A stretch of DNA of 7,423 nucleotides from Pseudomonadota bacterium (GCA_018812385.1 JAHJDU010000494.1:1-7423); one strand, 5' to 3'; shown: positions 1-6,646, numbered from the stretch's first letter. Notes: generated by a model not told the origin, from the sequence alone. Translations and numbers: made by a program.

Positions 1-368
1 TTCAACATCTGCTGTTTTATCTGGGCACTGTCTTCTTGAAACCGGGCTGAATCCTCTGCAACCCGGGACATGAGCTCATCCTTATCTTCGGATAACCCGA
101 TGATGGCATCTGACAACCGGCTGACCTCAGTGTTCAACTGGCTGGAGTTTTTCTTTTCAAGCCCCAAAAGCTCAGCCAGTTCACTGACCTGATCATGGAG
201 AAGGGCCAGTTCATTTTTCTGGCCATAGAGTATCTCGCTGAGCAGAAACTGGGCCAAAACAAAAATCATCAACACAAAAATAACCACCATTAACAACGCT
301 GACAGGACATCAACATACCCTGGCCAGGCTGTAATAGGATTTGATATGCGCCGCGTTTTGGATATCAT
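1..368 (-). CDS. MotB/OmpA-like proton-channel partner protein, N-terminal part
   Basis: This is a partial gene: 122 codons are readable and the rest lies beyond the left edge. The protein begins MISKTRRISNPITAWPGYVD and has a single membrane segment at about residues 22-46 (LSALLMVVIFVLMIFVLAQF). Asp20 just before it sits where MotB, TolR and ExbD carry the proton-binding aspartate. Residues from about 50 onward are polar and rich in Glu, Gln, Leu and Lys, as in a periplasmic coiled coil. In this family an OmpA-type peptidoglycan-binding domain usually follows, but it is not visible here. The start is well supported: AGGAG (minus strand, 375-379) lies 6 nt before the ATG, and the stop of the MotA-like gene is only 12 nt upstream, so the two are co-transcribed. 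No flagellar genes are nearby, so a TolQR/ExbBD-like or cell-envelope role is as likely as a flagellar stator. Confidence 0.85.
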   Translation of the reverse strand, partial: MISKTRRISNPITAWPGYVDVLSALLMVVIFVLMIFVLAQFLLSEILYGQKNELALLHDQVSELAELLGLEKKNSSQLNTEVSRLSDAIIGLSEDKDELMSRVAEDSARFQEDSAQIKQQML

Positions 369-380
369 TGCGATCTCCTG

Positions 381-1247
381 TTATTTCTTCAGGTCTGGGT
401 TATCCCCTGCCGGTTTAATCTGCTGTTTTAACATATGAGCCATGACCTGGTTATTTTGATGAATCTGCTTGATCATTATCTTAAGGTGATTGTCAATATC
501 CTGTAGCACTGCAATAGAAGGGTCCGCTTTGGTTTCAGGCATCTCATCGGTTTCCACAAGGCGAGTGACCCCGGTCAACCATTCTTCCATTTCATTGAAA
601 AACCGGTTCTGGGCATGACCCGCCTGGATATCGACAAATCCCAGTACCAGGGAGCCGCCCAGGCCAAACAGGGATGAACTAAAGGCCGTACCCATTCCTT
701 TAAGCGGTTCTTCAAGCCCTTGTTTTAAATTACTAAACACATTGGCAAAATCTCCGGTTCCAGCGTCCAGACCGCTTATTACCTGTCCCACGGTACCGAT
801 GGTCTGAAGCAATCCCCAAAAAGTACCTAAAAGACCCAGGAACACCAGCAGACCGATCATATATTTGGAGATTTCCCTGGACTCATCCAAATGACCCCGG
901 ATCCCGTCCAGGACCGTGTTAAGGGACAGGGCAGACAAGCGAAACCGGTCCCGGTGAATCTCTTCCAGGTGTTTGGCAAGTGGAGAAAGCAGTTCCGGTG
1001 GTTCAGTAACAGACAGTCCCAGATCACCAGTGCGGAAAATTTTCATCCACTTGATTTCAGGCTCCAGCCTCTGGATCTGGTAGATATTAATGCCAATGCC
1101 CACACAAAGAGCTGCAAAAATCAGAAGATTAAAGCCCCAGTTTGCCATGAATGCAGCTTTAAGGGGTGCAAAAAGTAAAACACATATGCCTGCCACCACC
1201 AGAAGGTAAAGAATTGTCAAAAAAAGATAATGCCTGGGATTTGTCAT
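381..1247 (-). CDS. MotA/TolQ/ExbB-family proton channel protein
   Basis: This 288-residue inner-membrane protein is the probable channel partner of the MotB-like protein encoded 12 nt downstream. Four hydrophobic helices are visible at about residues 8-28, 36-56, 129-152 and 185-207. The last two carry the family core: a Gly-rich LLGTFWGLLQTIG stretch (139-151) and PLKGMGTAFSSSLFGLGG (181-198), which resemble the proton-path helices of MotA, TolQ and ExbB. A cytoplasmic loop of about 70 residues separates helices 2 and 3. The C-terminus (from about 208) is polar and helical and ends in a basic tail. A GGAGG (minus strand, 1258-1262) lies 10 nt before the ATG. The length fits stand-alone MotA/ExbB-like proteins and is much shorter than ZorA-type proteins with long tails. 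Pairs of this type are expected to couple proton flow to movement or force at the cell wall, but the exact process cannot be told from the sequence. Confidence 0.88.
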   Translation of the reverse strand: MTNPRHYLFLTILYLLVVAGICVLLFAPLKAAFMANWGFNLLIFAALCVGIGINIYQIQRLEPEIKWMKIFRTGDLGLSVTEPPELLSPLAKHLEEIHRDRFRLSALSLNTVLDGIRGHLDESREISKYMIGLLVFLGLLGTFWGLLQTIGTVGQVISGLDAGTGDFANVFSNLKQGLEEPLKGMGTAFSSSLFGLGGSLVLGFVDIQAGHAQNRFFNEMEEWLTGVTRLVETDEMPETKADPSIAVLQDIDNHLKIMIKQIHQNNQVMAHMLKQQIKPAGDNPDLKK

Positions 1248-1395
1248 AAGGGACCTGCCTCCATATTCTAATATATTGTCAAAAAATACGTTTCCTAAGC
1301 GCGTTTTTCAATCCTTTTGATTAACGTATTGAAAACATGTGTTGTTTTGGTGTATCTTCTGTCATTGTATGGAAATTGTCAAGGGTTAGGATAAG
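1248..1395. promoter_or_regulatory. Divergent spacer between the channel operon and the recD2-like gene
   Basis: These 148 bp must hold promoters for both directions, but neither is clear-cut. For the plus-strand helicase gene the best guess is TTGAAA (1329-1334), an 18-bp spacer and TATCTT (1353-1358). For the minus-strand operon, TTGACA occurs at 1282-1277 and TAGAAT at 1270-1265, but they are too close together to form one promoter. The 8-mer ATTGTCAA occurs at 1275-1282 and 1375-1382, exactly 100 bp apart, and again just inside the channel gene at 1213-1220. Confidence 0.3.
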
Positions 1396-3891
1396 ATGAG
1401 ACAGCAGGCTGTTAATCAAACTGGTATTATAAATGAGATTTTAAAAGGGATCGTGGATCGGGTCACGTTTCATAACCCTGACAATGGCTGGTCAATTCTC
1501 AGAGTAATGCCCTTTAATAATCCCCAGGGGCAAGAAACTGTCATTGTGCATCAGACAAAGGTATTTGCTGGTGCTACAATGGAATTTCAAGGGTCTTGGA
1601 CTATCCATCCTAAATATGGCCGCCAGTTCCTGGCAAGTGTCGCCAAAGAAAAAAAACCGGCAACAACAGCTGCATTGGAAAAATATCTTGGTTCAGGCCT
1701 TATTAAGGGCGTGGGGCCTAAAACTGCCCAAAAGATAGTCCATCATTTTAACGAACAAACCCTTGATATATTTGAGGAAGATATTGAAAGACTCACGGAA
1801 GTTCCCGGCATAGCCAAAAAAAAACTTGATATGATAAGTTGTGCCTGGACAGAGCACAAAGCAATTCGAGAAGTCATGATGTTTTTACAATTCCATGGCA
1901 TCAGTACCTTATTTGCTGTAAGGATCTATAAAGAATATGGCGATGATGCAATAAGAATTGTTATAGAAGACCCTTACCGGTTGGCAAATGACTTTTATGG
2001 AATTGGTTTTTTCTCTGCAGATAAAGTTGCTTTAAGTATTGGTCTTGAACCTGACAGCCAGCAGAGAATAATGGCAGGCATTAAGCATGTTTTGGCTGCA
2101 AGCAGAAATTTTGGACATTGTTATCTGACAGAGTCTCAAATTAATAAACAGGTCAAAGAATTATTACAATTGGATCTATCTGATAAACTGCTTGAGCTGT
2201 TGCAATATATGAAGAAAGAAAAACTTCTCATGGTTCGTGATCTTATTGTGGAAGCCGGCACCAGCGAGCAATGCTATTATTCAAAATCTTTATATTTTGA
2301 TGAGCTGTATGTTGCAAAAAGAATTATCGCTATTGGCAATCCGCCAAAGGTTGAAAGAATAAGAATTGAGCGTTGGATATCTTTGTATTGCAAAGCAAAA
2401 AACATTTCTTTAAGCGATGAACAAGCAGCCGCTACCAAAGGCATTGTTTGCGAAAAATTTTCAATTCTCACGGGTGGACCGGGGTGTGGTAAAACAACCA
2501 CTACTCTTGTAATTGTTAAATTAATAGAGGCTATGGGCTTAAAGGTCCTTTTGGCTGCACCAACCGGCAGAGCAGCTCAAAGGATGGCGGATGTTATTGG
2601 AAAAGAATCCAAAACGATCCACAGATTATTGGGATGGCAGGGCGGTAAATTTAAAAAAGATGAAGAAACACCTTTAAAAACAGATTTTCTCATTGTTGAT
2701 GAATGTTCAATGCTTGATATCAACTTAACAGCATCGCTACTTAAGGCGGTTCCTAAAAATGCTCAAGTGCTCTTCATTGGAGATTCCGACCAATTACCCT
2801 CCGTTGGTGCCGGCAATGTTTTAAAAGATATAATTGCGTCTAAGGTTGTTCCCTGTTTTAAACTGACAAAAATATTTCGGCAGGCCCAGAAATCTCTGAT
2901 CATCAAATATGCCCATCAGATAAATAAAGGGGAGATGCCCTGGATTAAATCACCATTTAAAAAGCCTGAAATATGGCAGGATAAAAATGATTGCTTATTT
3001 CTTGATTCAGATGAAGCAACCAAAGACCAGATAAATTTTATTACAAGAGTAAAAAAATTTTATAACCTCAAACTTTGGGAGTTAGAAAGCAATATATCTG
3101 AAAAATCTGATGGTTCTGATTTTTTTGAGTTTCGGATTCAAGAGCCAGTGATTCCTTATGAAACAGAGATAATAATTCCTAAAAAATTTGAATATGTGGA
3201 TCTGCAAAAAGTGTATGAAGCTGAAACCAAGGTTGAAGAATTACTTTCTGTTGTAAAAAAAGTTCATCCCTGGTCATCTCTTCATTATGGATTTTCTGCT
3301 TTGGATGTTGTGAGAACGCTTTACCAGGAATGGATACCTAAATATCATGGCGCCTGCGAGATACAGATTCTTTCTCCCATGACAAGGGGAAGCCTTGGAA
3401 CGATAAGTTTAAACAAAATGATCCAGGAAACTTCAAACCCTTTTATTGAAGGCAAAAGGCAATTAATGGTTGGTGAAAGAATTTTCAGGATTGGCGACCG
3501 GGTAATTCACAGGCGCAACAATTATGATTTGGGTGTCTTTAACGGTGATATTGGCATAATCTCAGATATTGATAATATTAATTTGACCTGTACTGTTGCT
3601 TTCTATCCTGATAACCGGCTGATTCATTACAGACAAAATGATATAATGGAGCTTGATTTGGCTTATGCCATCACCATACACAAATCCCAGGGAAGTGAAT
3701 TTGAAGTTGTAATTATCCCGATTCTTACCCAGCATTTTAAAATGCTTTTTCGGAATTTAATTTATACCGGGATAACCAGAGCAAAAAAACTGGCCATCTT
3801 TGTTGGAACTCGAAGAGCCCTTGCAATGGCGATCAAAAACCAGGATATCAGCAAACGGCAGACTGCTTTGCAACAATTATTGATGCCCTGA
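1396..3891 (+). CDS. recD2: RecD2-like ATP-dependent DNA helicase (SF1B)
   Basis: This 831-residue protein is a probable 5'-to-3' DNA helicase of the RecD2 type, which works without RecB and RecC in DNA repair and replication-fork maintenance. The N-terminal part (about 12-90) is the usual OB-like region, followed by helix-hairpin-helix motifs at 101-116 (LIKGVGPKTAQKIV) and 133-147 (VPGIAKKKL). The motor is complete: Q-motif near 339-343, Walker A GGPGCGKTT (360-368, Lys366), motif Ia APTGRAAQRM (388-397), Walker B VDECSMLD (434-441), motif III IGDSDQLPSVGAG (461-473), FRQA (494-497), motif V TIHKSQGSEFE (760-770) and motif VI YTGITRAKK (790-798). About 147 residues separate INKG (509-512) from LSPM (659-662), roughly twice what I expect, so there is an insertion of perhaps 70-80 residues. 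An in-frame TAG at 1387-1389 and an AGG at 1388-1390 support this ATG. The gene is visibly AT-richer than the channel operon. It runs alone and ends against the tRNA terminator. Confidence 0.93.
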   Translation: MRQQAVNQTGIINEILKGIVDRVTFHNPDNGWSILRVMPFNNPQGQETVIVHQTKVFAGATMEFQGSWTIHPKYGRQFLASVAKEKKPATTAALEKYLGSGLIKGVGPKTAQKIVHHFNEQTLDIFEEDIERLTEVPGIAKKKLDMISCAWTEHKAIREVMMFLQFHGISTLFAVRIYKEYGDDAIRIVIEDPYRLANDFYGIGFFSADKVALSIGLEPDSQQRIMAGIKHVLAASRNFGHCYLTESQINKQVKELLQLDLSDKLLELLQYMKKEKLLMVRDLIVEAGTSEQCYYSKSLYFDELYVAKRIIAIGNPPKVERIRIERWISLYCKAKNISLSDEQAAATKGIVCEKFSILTGGPGCGKTTTTLVIVKLIEAMGLKVLLAAPTGRAAQRMADVIGKESKTIHRLLGWQGGKFKKDEETPLKTDFLIVDECSMLDINLTASLLKAVPKNAQVLFIGDSDQLPSVGAGNVLKDIIASKVVPCFKLTKIFRQAQKSLIIKYAHQINKGEMPWIKSPFKKPEIWQDKNDCLFLDSDEATKDQINFITRVKKFYNLKLWELESNISEKSDGSDFFEFRIQEPVIPYETEIIIPKKFEYVDLQKVYEAETKVEELLSVVKKVHPWSSLHYGFSALDVVRTLYQEWIPKYHGACEIQILSPMTRGSLGTISLNKMIQETSNPFIEGKRQLMVGERIFRIGDRVIHRRNNYDLGVFNGDIGIISDIDNINLTCTVAFYPDNRLIHYRQNDIMELDLAYAITIHKSQGSEFEVVIIPILTQHFKMLFRNLIYTGITRAKKLAIFVGTRRALAMAIKNQDISKRQTALQQLLMP

Positions 3892-3906
3892 TGTTTCCTT
3901 GAAAAT

Positions 3907-3938
3907 AAAAAAGCTCTCAGCAAAACGCTGAAAGCCTT
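3907..3938 (-). terminator. Intrinsic terminator of the tRNA-Lys/tRNA-Glu unit
   Basis: Read on the minus strand, AAGGCTTTCAGC and GCTGAGAGCTTT form a 12-bp stem around a 5-nt loop (GTTTT), leading into a run of six T (complement of 3907-3912). Two pairs are G-U wobbles on the minus strand but become C-A mismatches when read on the plus strand. The hairpin therefore works best for the tRNA transcript. It may also stop plus-strand recD2-like transcription less efficiently, as the plus-strand tail is only TTATTATTT. Confidence 0.85.
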
Positions 3939-3949
3939 ATTATTTCAAG

Positions 3950-4027
<78 letters not shown>

Positions 4028-4044
4028 GCAATGTCTTTTTTTGG

Positions 4045-4120
4045 TGGTGGGCCGTGCTGGGCTCGAACCAGCGACTCTCTCCTTAAAAGGGAGATACTCT
4101 GCCAACTGAGTTAACGGCCC
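4045..4120 (-). tRNA. tRNA-Lys (anticodon TTT)
   Basis: The 76-nt gene includes an encoded CCA end. The acceptor stem GGGCCGT/ACGGCCC is fully paired with A as discriminator. The D arm is ACTC-AGTTGGCA-GAGT, the anticodon stem TCTCC/GGAGA with loop CTTTTAA gives anticodon TTT (minus strand, 4087-4085), and the T arm is GCTGG-TTCGAGC-CCAGC. It is the first gene of the two-tRNA unit and lies directly behind the promoter at 4142-4172. Confidence 0.97.
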
Positions 4121-4141
4121 AAGACCAATTAAAAAACTTCG

Positions 4142-4172
4142 ATTATCTATATGATTTTAAAAAAAATGTCAA
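4142..4172 (-). promoter_or_regulatory. Sigma-70-type promoter of the tRNA-Lys/tRNA-Glu unit
   Basis: On the minus strand a perfect -35 box TTGACA (4172-4167) is followed by GATAAT (4147-4142), which matches five of six -10 positions, with a 19-bp spacer. The overlapping TAGATA (4149-4144) would give the ideal 17 bp but matches less well. Transcription would begin about 15 nt before the tRNA-Lys gene, a sensible short leader. Confidence 0.65.
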
Positions 4173-4201
4173 TAGTTTTTTAAACATAGTTTTTTAAACA
4201 T
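4172..4201 (-). repeat. Tandem 14-bp A-tract repeat, UP-element-like
   Basis: The unit ATGTTTAAAAAACT (minus strand) occurs twice head to tail, at 4201-4188 and 4187-4174, without a mismatch; the period-14 match extends to 4172. It abuts the -35 box of the tRNA promoter. Two A6 tracts at this position are what an UP element for the RNA polymerase alpha subunit would look like. The same stretch lies downstream of the HD-GYP gene, whose stop is at 4238-4240; I see no hairpin terminator for that gene in 4202-4237. Confidence 0.7.
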
Positions 4202-4237
4202 TGTATTATTTTTTTAAATAAAAGGCATTTCTAAAAA

Positions 4238-5764
4238 TCAATCCAGTAACTCTTGATCCGCTACTTTTAAGAATGCTTTTACGACTTCAGGATCAAATTG
4301 TGTGCCTGAATTTTCATTTATGATGCCAAAAACTTCATTTTTTCCCATTTTTTTTCTATATGCCCTGTCAGAATCAATGGCATCAAATGAATCTGCAACA
4401 CATAAAATCCTGGAAAGTATAGGGATTTCATCCCCTTTTAATCCATCAGGATAGCCTTTGCCATCAAACCGTTCATGGTGATGGCGGATAATCACCATTT
4501 CCCGATCCCACAGTCCCAATTTACTAATGATATCCGCACCAATCACCGGATGCTCTTTAATCTTTTTATATTCTTCAGCCGACAGCTGGCTGGGCTTTAG
4601 AAGGATGTCGTCCCGGATGCCTATTTTGCCTATATCGTGAAGGCTTCCGGCAAAACGAATAATATCCAGTTCTTCATCTGTACAGCCCATTTCCTCGGCA
4701 ATCATATGAGCATATTTTGCAACTCTTGTCGAATGTTTTCTAGTATACAGATCCCTTACCTCAAGTGCAGTTACAAATGCATAGAGCGTTGAAAAAAGAT
4801 TGTCATAAATATTTTCATATAATGCAATATTTTCAATAGCAGAGGAAGCCTTCTGTGAGATAAAGCTCATATAGTAAATATCTTTTTCATTAAAGTACTT
4901 ATCTTTGCTAAACGAAAAAGCGCTGGCAATACCGAAAATATTGTCCCTTATTTTCACCGGTACGACCATTAATGAATGAACCACATCATCAAGATGCTTA
5001 TTTTTCAAGGCCTCTGAAATCAGGCAGGGGTTGTGATCCTTTTTCAGGATATCAAGGATGAACTTATTGGCAGCTTTTGAAAGATCTTTTCCAAATAATG
5101 AATGAACCGTTTCATTTTCAATACCACAATCAGCACTGGCAACAAGCGCCAGGGATTTATCCTGATCAGAATATATATGAAAAAAAACTTTATCTGCCTT
5201 TAATTCCTCAACCCCCAAATCAACAACTTTATTAAAAATACCATAACTTGAATCAGCTGATGAAAAGTCCTCCATCACCCGGTTCAATATATTTACTTCC
5301 TGGACCCTTTCAAGCAACTCATTGTTCAGTTTTTTTAACCGTTCCTGGCGTTCAACCTCTTCTTTTAAAATCAGGTTCTCAACAAAGAGCTCTCGTTCCC
5401 TTAAAATTCGTACAAGTGTCAGCTCCATTTGTTCAAGGCTAACCGGTTTTATCAAATAATCAATAACACCATTTTTTAATGTCTGTATGGTATTTTCCAA
5501 TGACGGATATCCTGTCATGACAACTACGGGGAGCGTATTGTCTTTCAGCCTGATTTTTTCAGCCAGGTCCAGTCCATCCATCACCGGCATATTAATATCA
5601 GTAAACACACATCCGATTTTTTCCCTGCTCAAAATGTCAAGCGCTTCGATTCCATTTCCGGCTGTATAAACCTCATACCCCTTTTTCTGGAAATATTCTT
5701 CAGCGACTTCAAGAATTACATTTTCATCATCAACCATTAAAATTTTAATTGGATCGGCTCTCAT
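4238..5764 (-). CDS. Response regulator with GAF-like and HD-GYP domains (probable c-di-GMP phosphodiesterase)
   Basis: This 508-residue cytoplasmic protein has three parts. The receiver domain (about 6-120) shows the acidic pair Asp12/Asp13, the phosphoacceptor Asp56 (FTDINMPVMDG), Thr84 and Lys106. A charged helix (about 120-165) links it to a GAF-like domain (about 168-315). The HD-GYP domain (about 320-505) has His344, the HD pair His376-Asp377 (SLHDIGKIG), His405 (EHPVIGAD), HHHE (428-431) and an intact GYP (437-439, DGKGYPDGL). Proteins of this RpfG-like type hydrolyse cyclic di-GMP when phosphorylated or when the sensor binds a ligand, affecting motility, biofilm or secretion. All visible catalytic residues are present, so activity is expected. 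No histidine kinase is encoded nearby, so it is an orphan regulator. The ATG lies a few residues before the first receiver strand (IKILMVDDE), as usual, although the ribosome binding site is weak. Confidence 0.92.
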   Translation of the reverse strand: MRADPIKILMVDDENVILEVAEEYFQKKGYEVYTAGNGIEALDILSREKIGCVFTDINMPVMDGLDLAEKIRLKDNTLPVVVMTGYPSLENTIQTLKNGVIDYLIKPVSLEQMELTLVRILRERELFVENLILKEEVERQERLKKLNNELLERVQEVNILNRVMEDFSSADSSYGIFNKVVDLGVEELKADKVFFHIYSDQDKSLALVASADCGIENETVHSLFGKDLSKAANKFILDILKKDHNPCLISEALKNKHLDDVVHSLMVVPVKIRDNIFGIASAFSFSKDKYFNEKDIYYMSFISQKASSAIENIALYENIYDNLFSTLYAFVTALEVRDLYTRKHSTRVAKYAHMIAEEMGCTDEELDIIRFAGSLHDIGKIGIRDDILLKPSQLSAEEYKKIKEHPVIGADIISKLGLWDREMVIIRHHHERFDGKGYPDGLKGDEIPILSRILCVADSFDAIDSDRAYRKKMGKNEVFGIINENSGTQFDPEVVKAFLKVADQELLD

Positions 5765-5787
5765 CTTTGTTTGTATCGACCTTATTT

Positions 5788-5814
5788 ATTGTATAGAATG
5801 ATCATTTATTGCAA
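5788..5814 (-). promoter_or_regulatory. Possible promoter and operator of the HD-GYP gene
   Basis: On the minus strand TTGCAA (5814-5809) and TACAAT (5793-5788, five of six -10 bases) are separated by 15 bp, shorter than ideal. A perfect 10-bp palindrome, AATGATCATT (5797-5806), lies between them, where a bound protein would block polymerase. Transcription would begin about 17 nt before the ATG. This rests only on consensus matching. Confidence 0.3.
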
Positions 5815-5911
5815 TGTATCTTAAACCTTTTATTTTATCAACAAAAATCAACTTTTTTTTACTCTTAGCAACAATGAATATAGTTCTAAAAAATAAGCTT
5901 GATTTGAAATC

Positions 5912-5943
5912 ATATTCTTGATAATCATAAGATACAAGAATAT
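5912..5943. promoter_or_regulatory. Inverted repeat, probable operator ahead of the Lrp-type gene
   Basis: The arms ATATTCTTG (5912-5920) and CAAGAATAT (5935-5943) are perfect 9-bp inverted copies separated by 14 bp. Their centres are 23 bp apart, about two helical turns, so a dimeric regulator could contact both from one DNA face. The site ends 43 bp before the Lrp-type start codon. A possible promoter overlaps it: TTGATA (5918-5923), a 17-bp spacer and TATTGT (5941-5946). Autoregulation by the adjacent Lrp/AsnC protein is the simplest reading and is an inference. Confidence 0.5.
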
Positions 5944-5986
5944 TGTGCTTATATCAATCAATTATAAAATATAAAAGAAATGAAAA

Positions 5987-6448
5987 ATGGACAATACCGA
6001 CCTCCAAATTTTAAAAATCCTGCAAGAAAAAGCCCGGGTACCCAATGTAGAAATCGCCAGAAAAATTGGAATGGCCCCTTCTGCAGTTCTGGAACGAATC
6101 AAAAAATTAGAAGCCCGGGGCGTAATTGAGGGGTACGAAGTTCGCCTCAATCCAAACATGTTTAAAGGGTCAATGATTGCCTTTATCCAAATCAAGGTGG
6201 CCTTCCCAGGCCAGCTCATTAAAACCGGTGAAAAGCTTTCAAAAATAGAACAAATCCAGGAGGTCCACTTCCTGGCAGGTGAAGACTGCCTCATGGTCAA
6301 GCTTCGGGTATCTGACAATTTAGAACTTGAAACCATTTTAAGGACCCAGATAGCCAGTCTTGATATTGTAAAAGAAACCAAAACCTTAATCGCCCTTTCC
6401 ACCCTTAAGGAAAGCGCCAAAATAATGCTGCCAGAAACTTTGCAATAA
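5987..6448 (+). CDS. Lrp/AsnC-family transcriptional regulator
   Basis: The 153-residue protein has the full family layout and length. Residues 3-50 form the winged helix-turn-helix: helix 1 DLQILKILQEKARV, then the helix-turn-helix VEIARKIGMAPSAVLERIKKLE (21-42), then the wing turn GVIEGYEV (45-52). Residues 62-140 form the RAM effector domain, with GEDCLMVKLRV (98-108) at the usual Gly-x-Asp ligand-loop position. Such proteins form dimers or octamers and sense amino acids or related metabolites. The ligand is not evident here. The ribosome binding site is weak (AAAAGAAA). An ATG at 5980 is in another frame and gives no family match, so the ATG at 5987 is preferred. The likely targets are its own promoter, through the inverted repeat at 5912-5943, and possibly the CoA-transferase gene 205 bp downstream. 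Confidence 0.92.
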   Translation: MDNTDLQILKILQEKARVPNVEIARKIGMAPSAVLERIKKLEARGVIEGYEVRLNPNMFKGSMIAFIQIKVAFPGQLIKTGEKLSKIEQIQEVHFLAGEDCLMVKLRVSDNLELETILRTQIASLDIVKETKTLIALSTLKESAKIMLPETLQ

Positions 6449-6605
6449 GGAATTTATCACCCATGCCAATGTCAACTTCATATCAGCGATGATGCGGCCG
6501 GGTATGTATGATGCCTACCACCACATCCATATTCACGGCAAAAAAGAGTCCGCCACAATGGAAAAATCTGTATTTTTCCTTGTGCTTTTGTTTAAAATTA
6601 TTTAA
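6447..6605 (+). pseudogene. Relic of a PLP-dependent diaminopimelate/ornithine-type decarboxylase
   Basis: The frame beginning at 6447, overlapping the Lrp-type stop, reads without interruption to TAA at 6603-6605. It includes MMRPGMYDAYHHI (6489-6527), followed by HIHGKKESA. As I recall it, E. coli LysA has LMRPAMYGSYHHI at its conserved C-terminal beta-domain motif; nine of these 13 residues are identical. Such decarboxylases are about 400 residues long. Here only some 25-35 codons are recognisable: no PLP-lysine region lies upstream (that space is the Lrp gene), and after residue ESA the reading turns into a low-complexity hydrophobic stretch. This is best seen as a leftover of a deleted gene. 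An accidental open frame is possible but unlikely given the motif. Confidence 0.5.
6560..6579 (+). terminator. Weak hairpin downstream of the Lrp-type gene
   Basis: GGAAAAAT (6560-6567) and ATTTTTCC (6572-6579) form a perfect 8-bp stem with loop CTGT, followed by an interrupted T-rich tail (TTGTGCTTTTGTTT). Most pairs are A-T, so it would be a weak terminator. It lies 111 nt after the Lrp-type stop. Confidence 0.35.
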
Positions 6606-6646
6606 TAATTAGCGCATTTAAATCCTTTTCACAGACATGGCAGGAG
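6580..6646 (+). promoter_or_regulatory. Possible promoter and ribosome binding site of the CoA-transferase gene
   Basis: TTGTGC (6580-6585), an 18-bp spacer and AATAAT (6604-6609, five of six -10 bases) form a possible promoter, with transcription starting near 6616. The -10 lies in a palindrome, AATTATT-T-AATAATT (6596-6610), which could bind a regulator. The ribosome binding site AGGAG (6642-6646) is strong and 7 nt from the ATG. The promoter is consensus matching only; the ribosome binding site is secure. Confidence 0.4.

Noticed and set aside
891..1178. A 95-codon plus-strand open frame.
   Set aside because: It lies wholly opposite the MotA-like gene, with no ribosome binding site or domain signal.
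1..3891. A Zorya-like defence system, because a MotA/MotB-like pair lies beside a DNA helicase.
   Set aside because: The MotA-like protein lacks the long C-terminal tail of ZorA, the helicase is a RecD2-type SF1B enzyme rather than the ZorD-type SF2 protein, no ZorC or ZorE-like gene is seen, and the helicase is divergently transcribed.
5980..6129. An ATG at 5980 as an upstream start for the regulator.
   Set aside because: It is in another frame, gives no helix-turn-helix sequence and ends at a TGA inside the Lrp-type gene.
5962..6420. A 152-codon open frame on the minus strand opposite the Lrp-type gene.
   Set aside because: It is the antisense shadow of a clear family member, and its translation is Ser- and Arg-rich without any recognisable domain.
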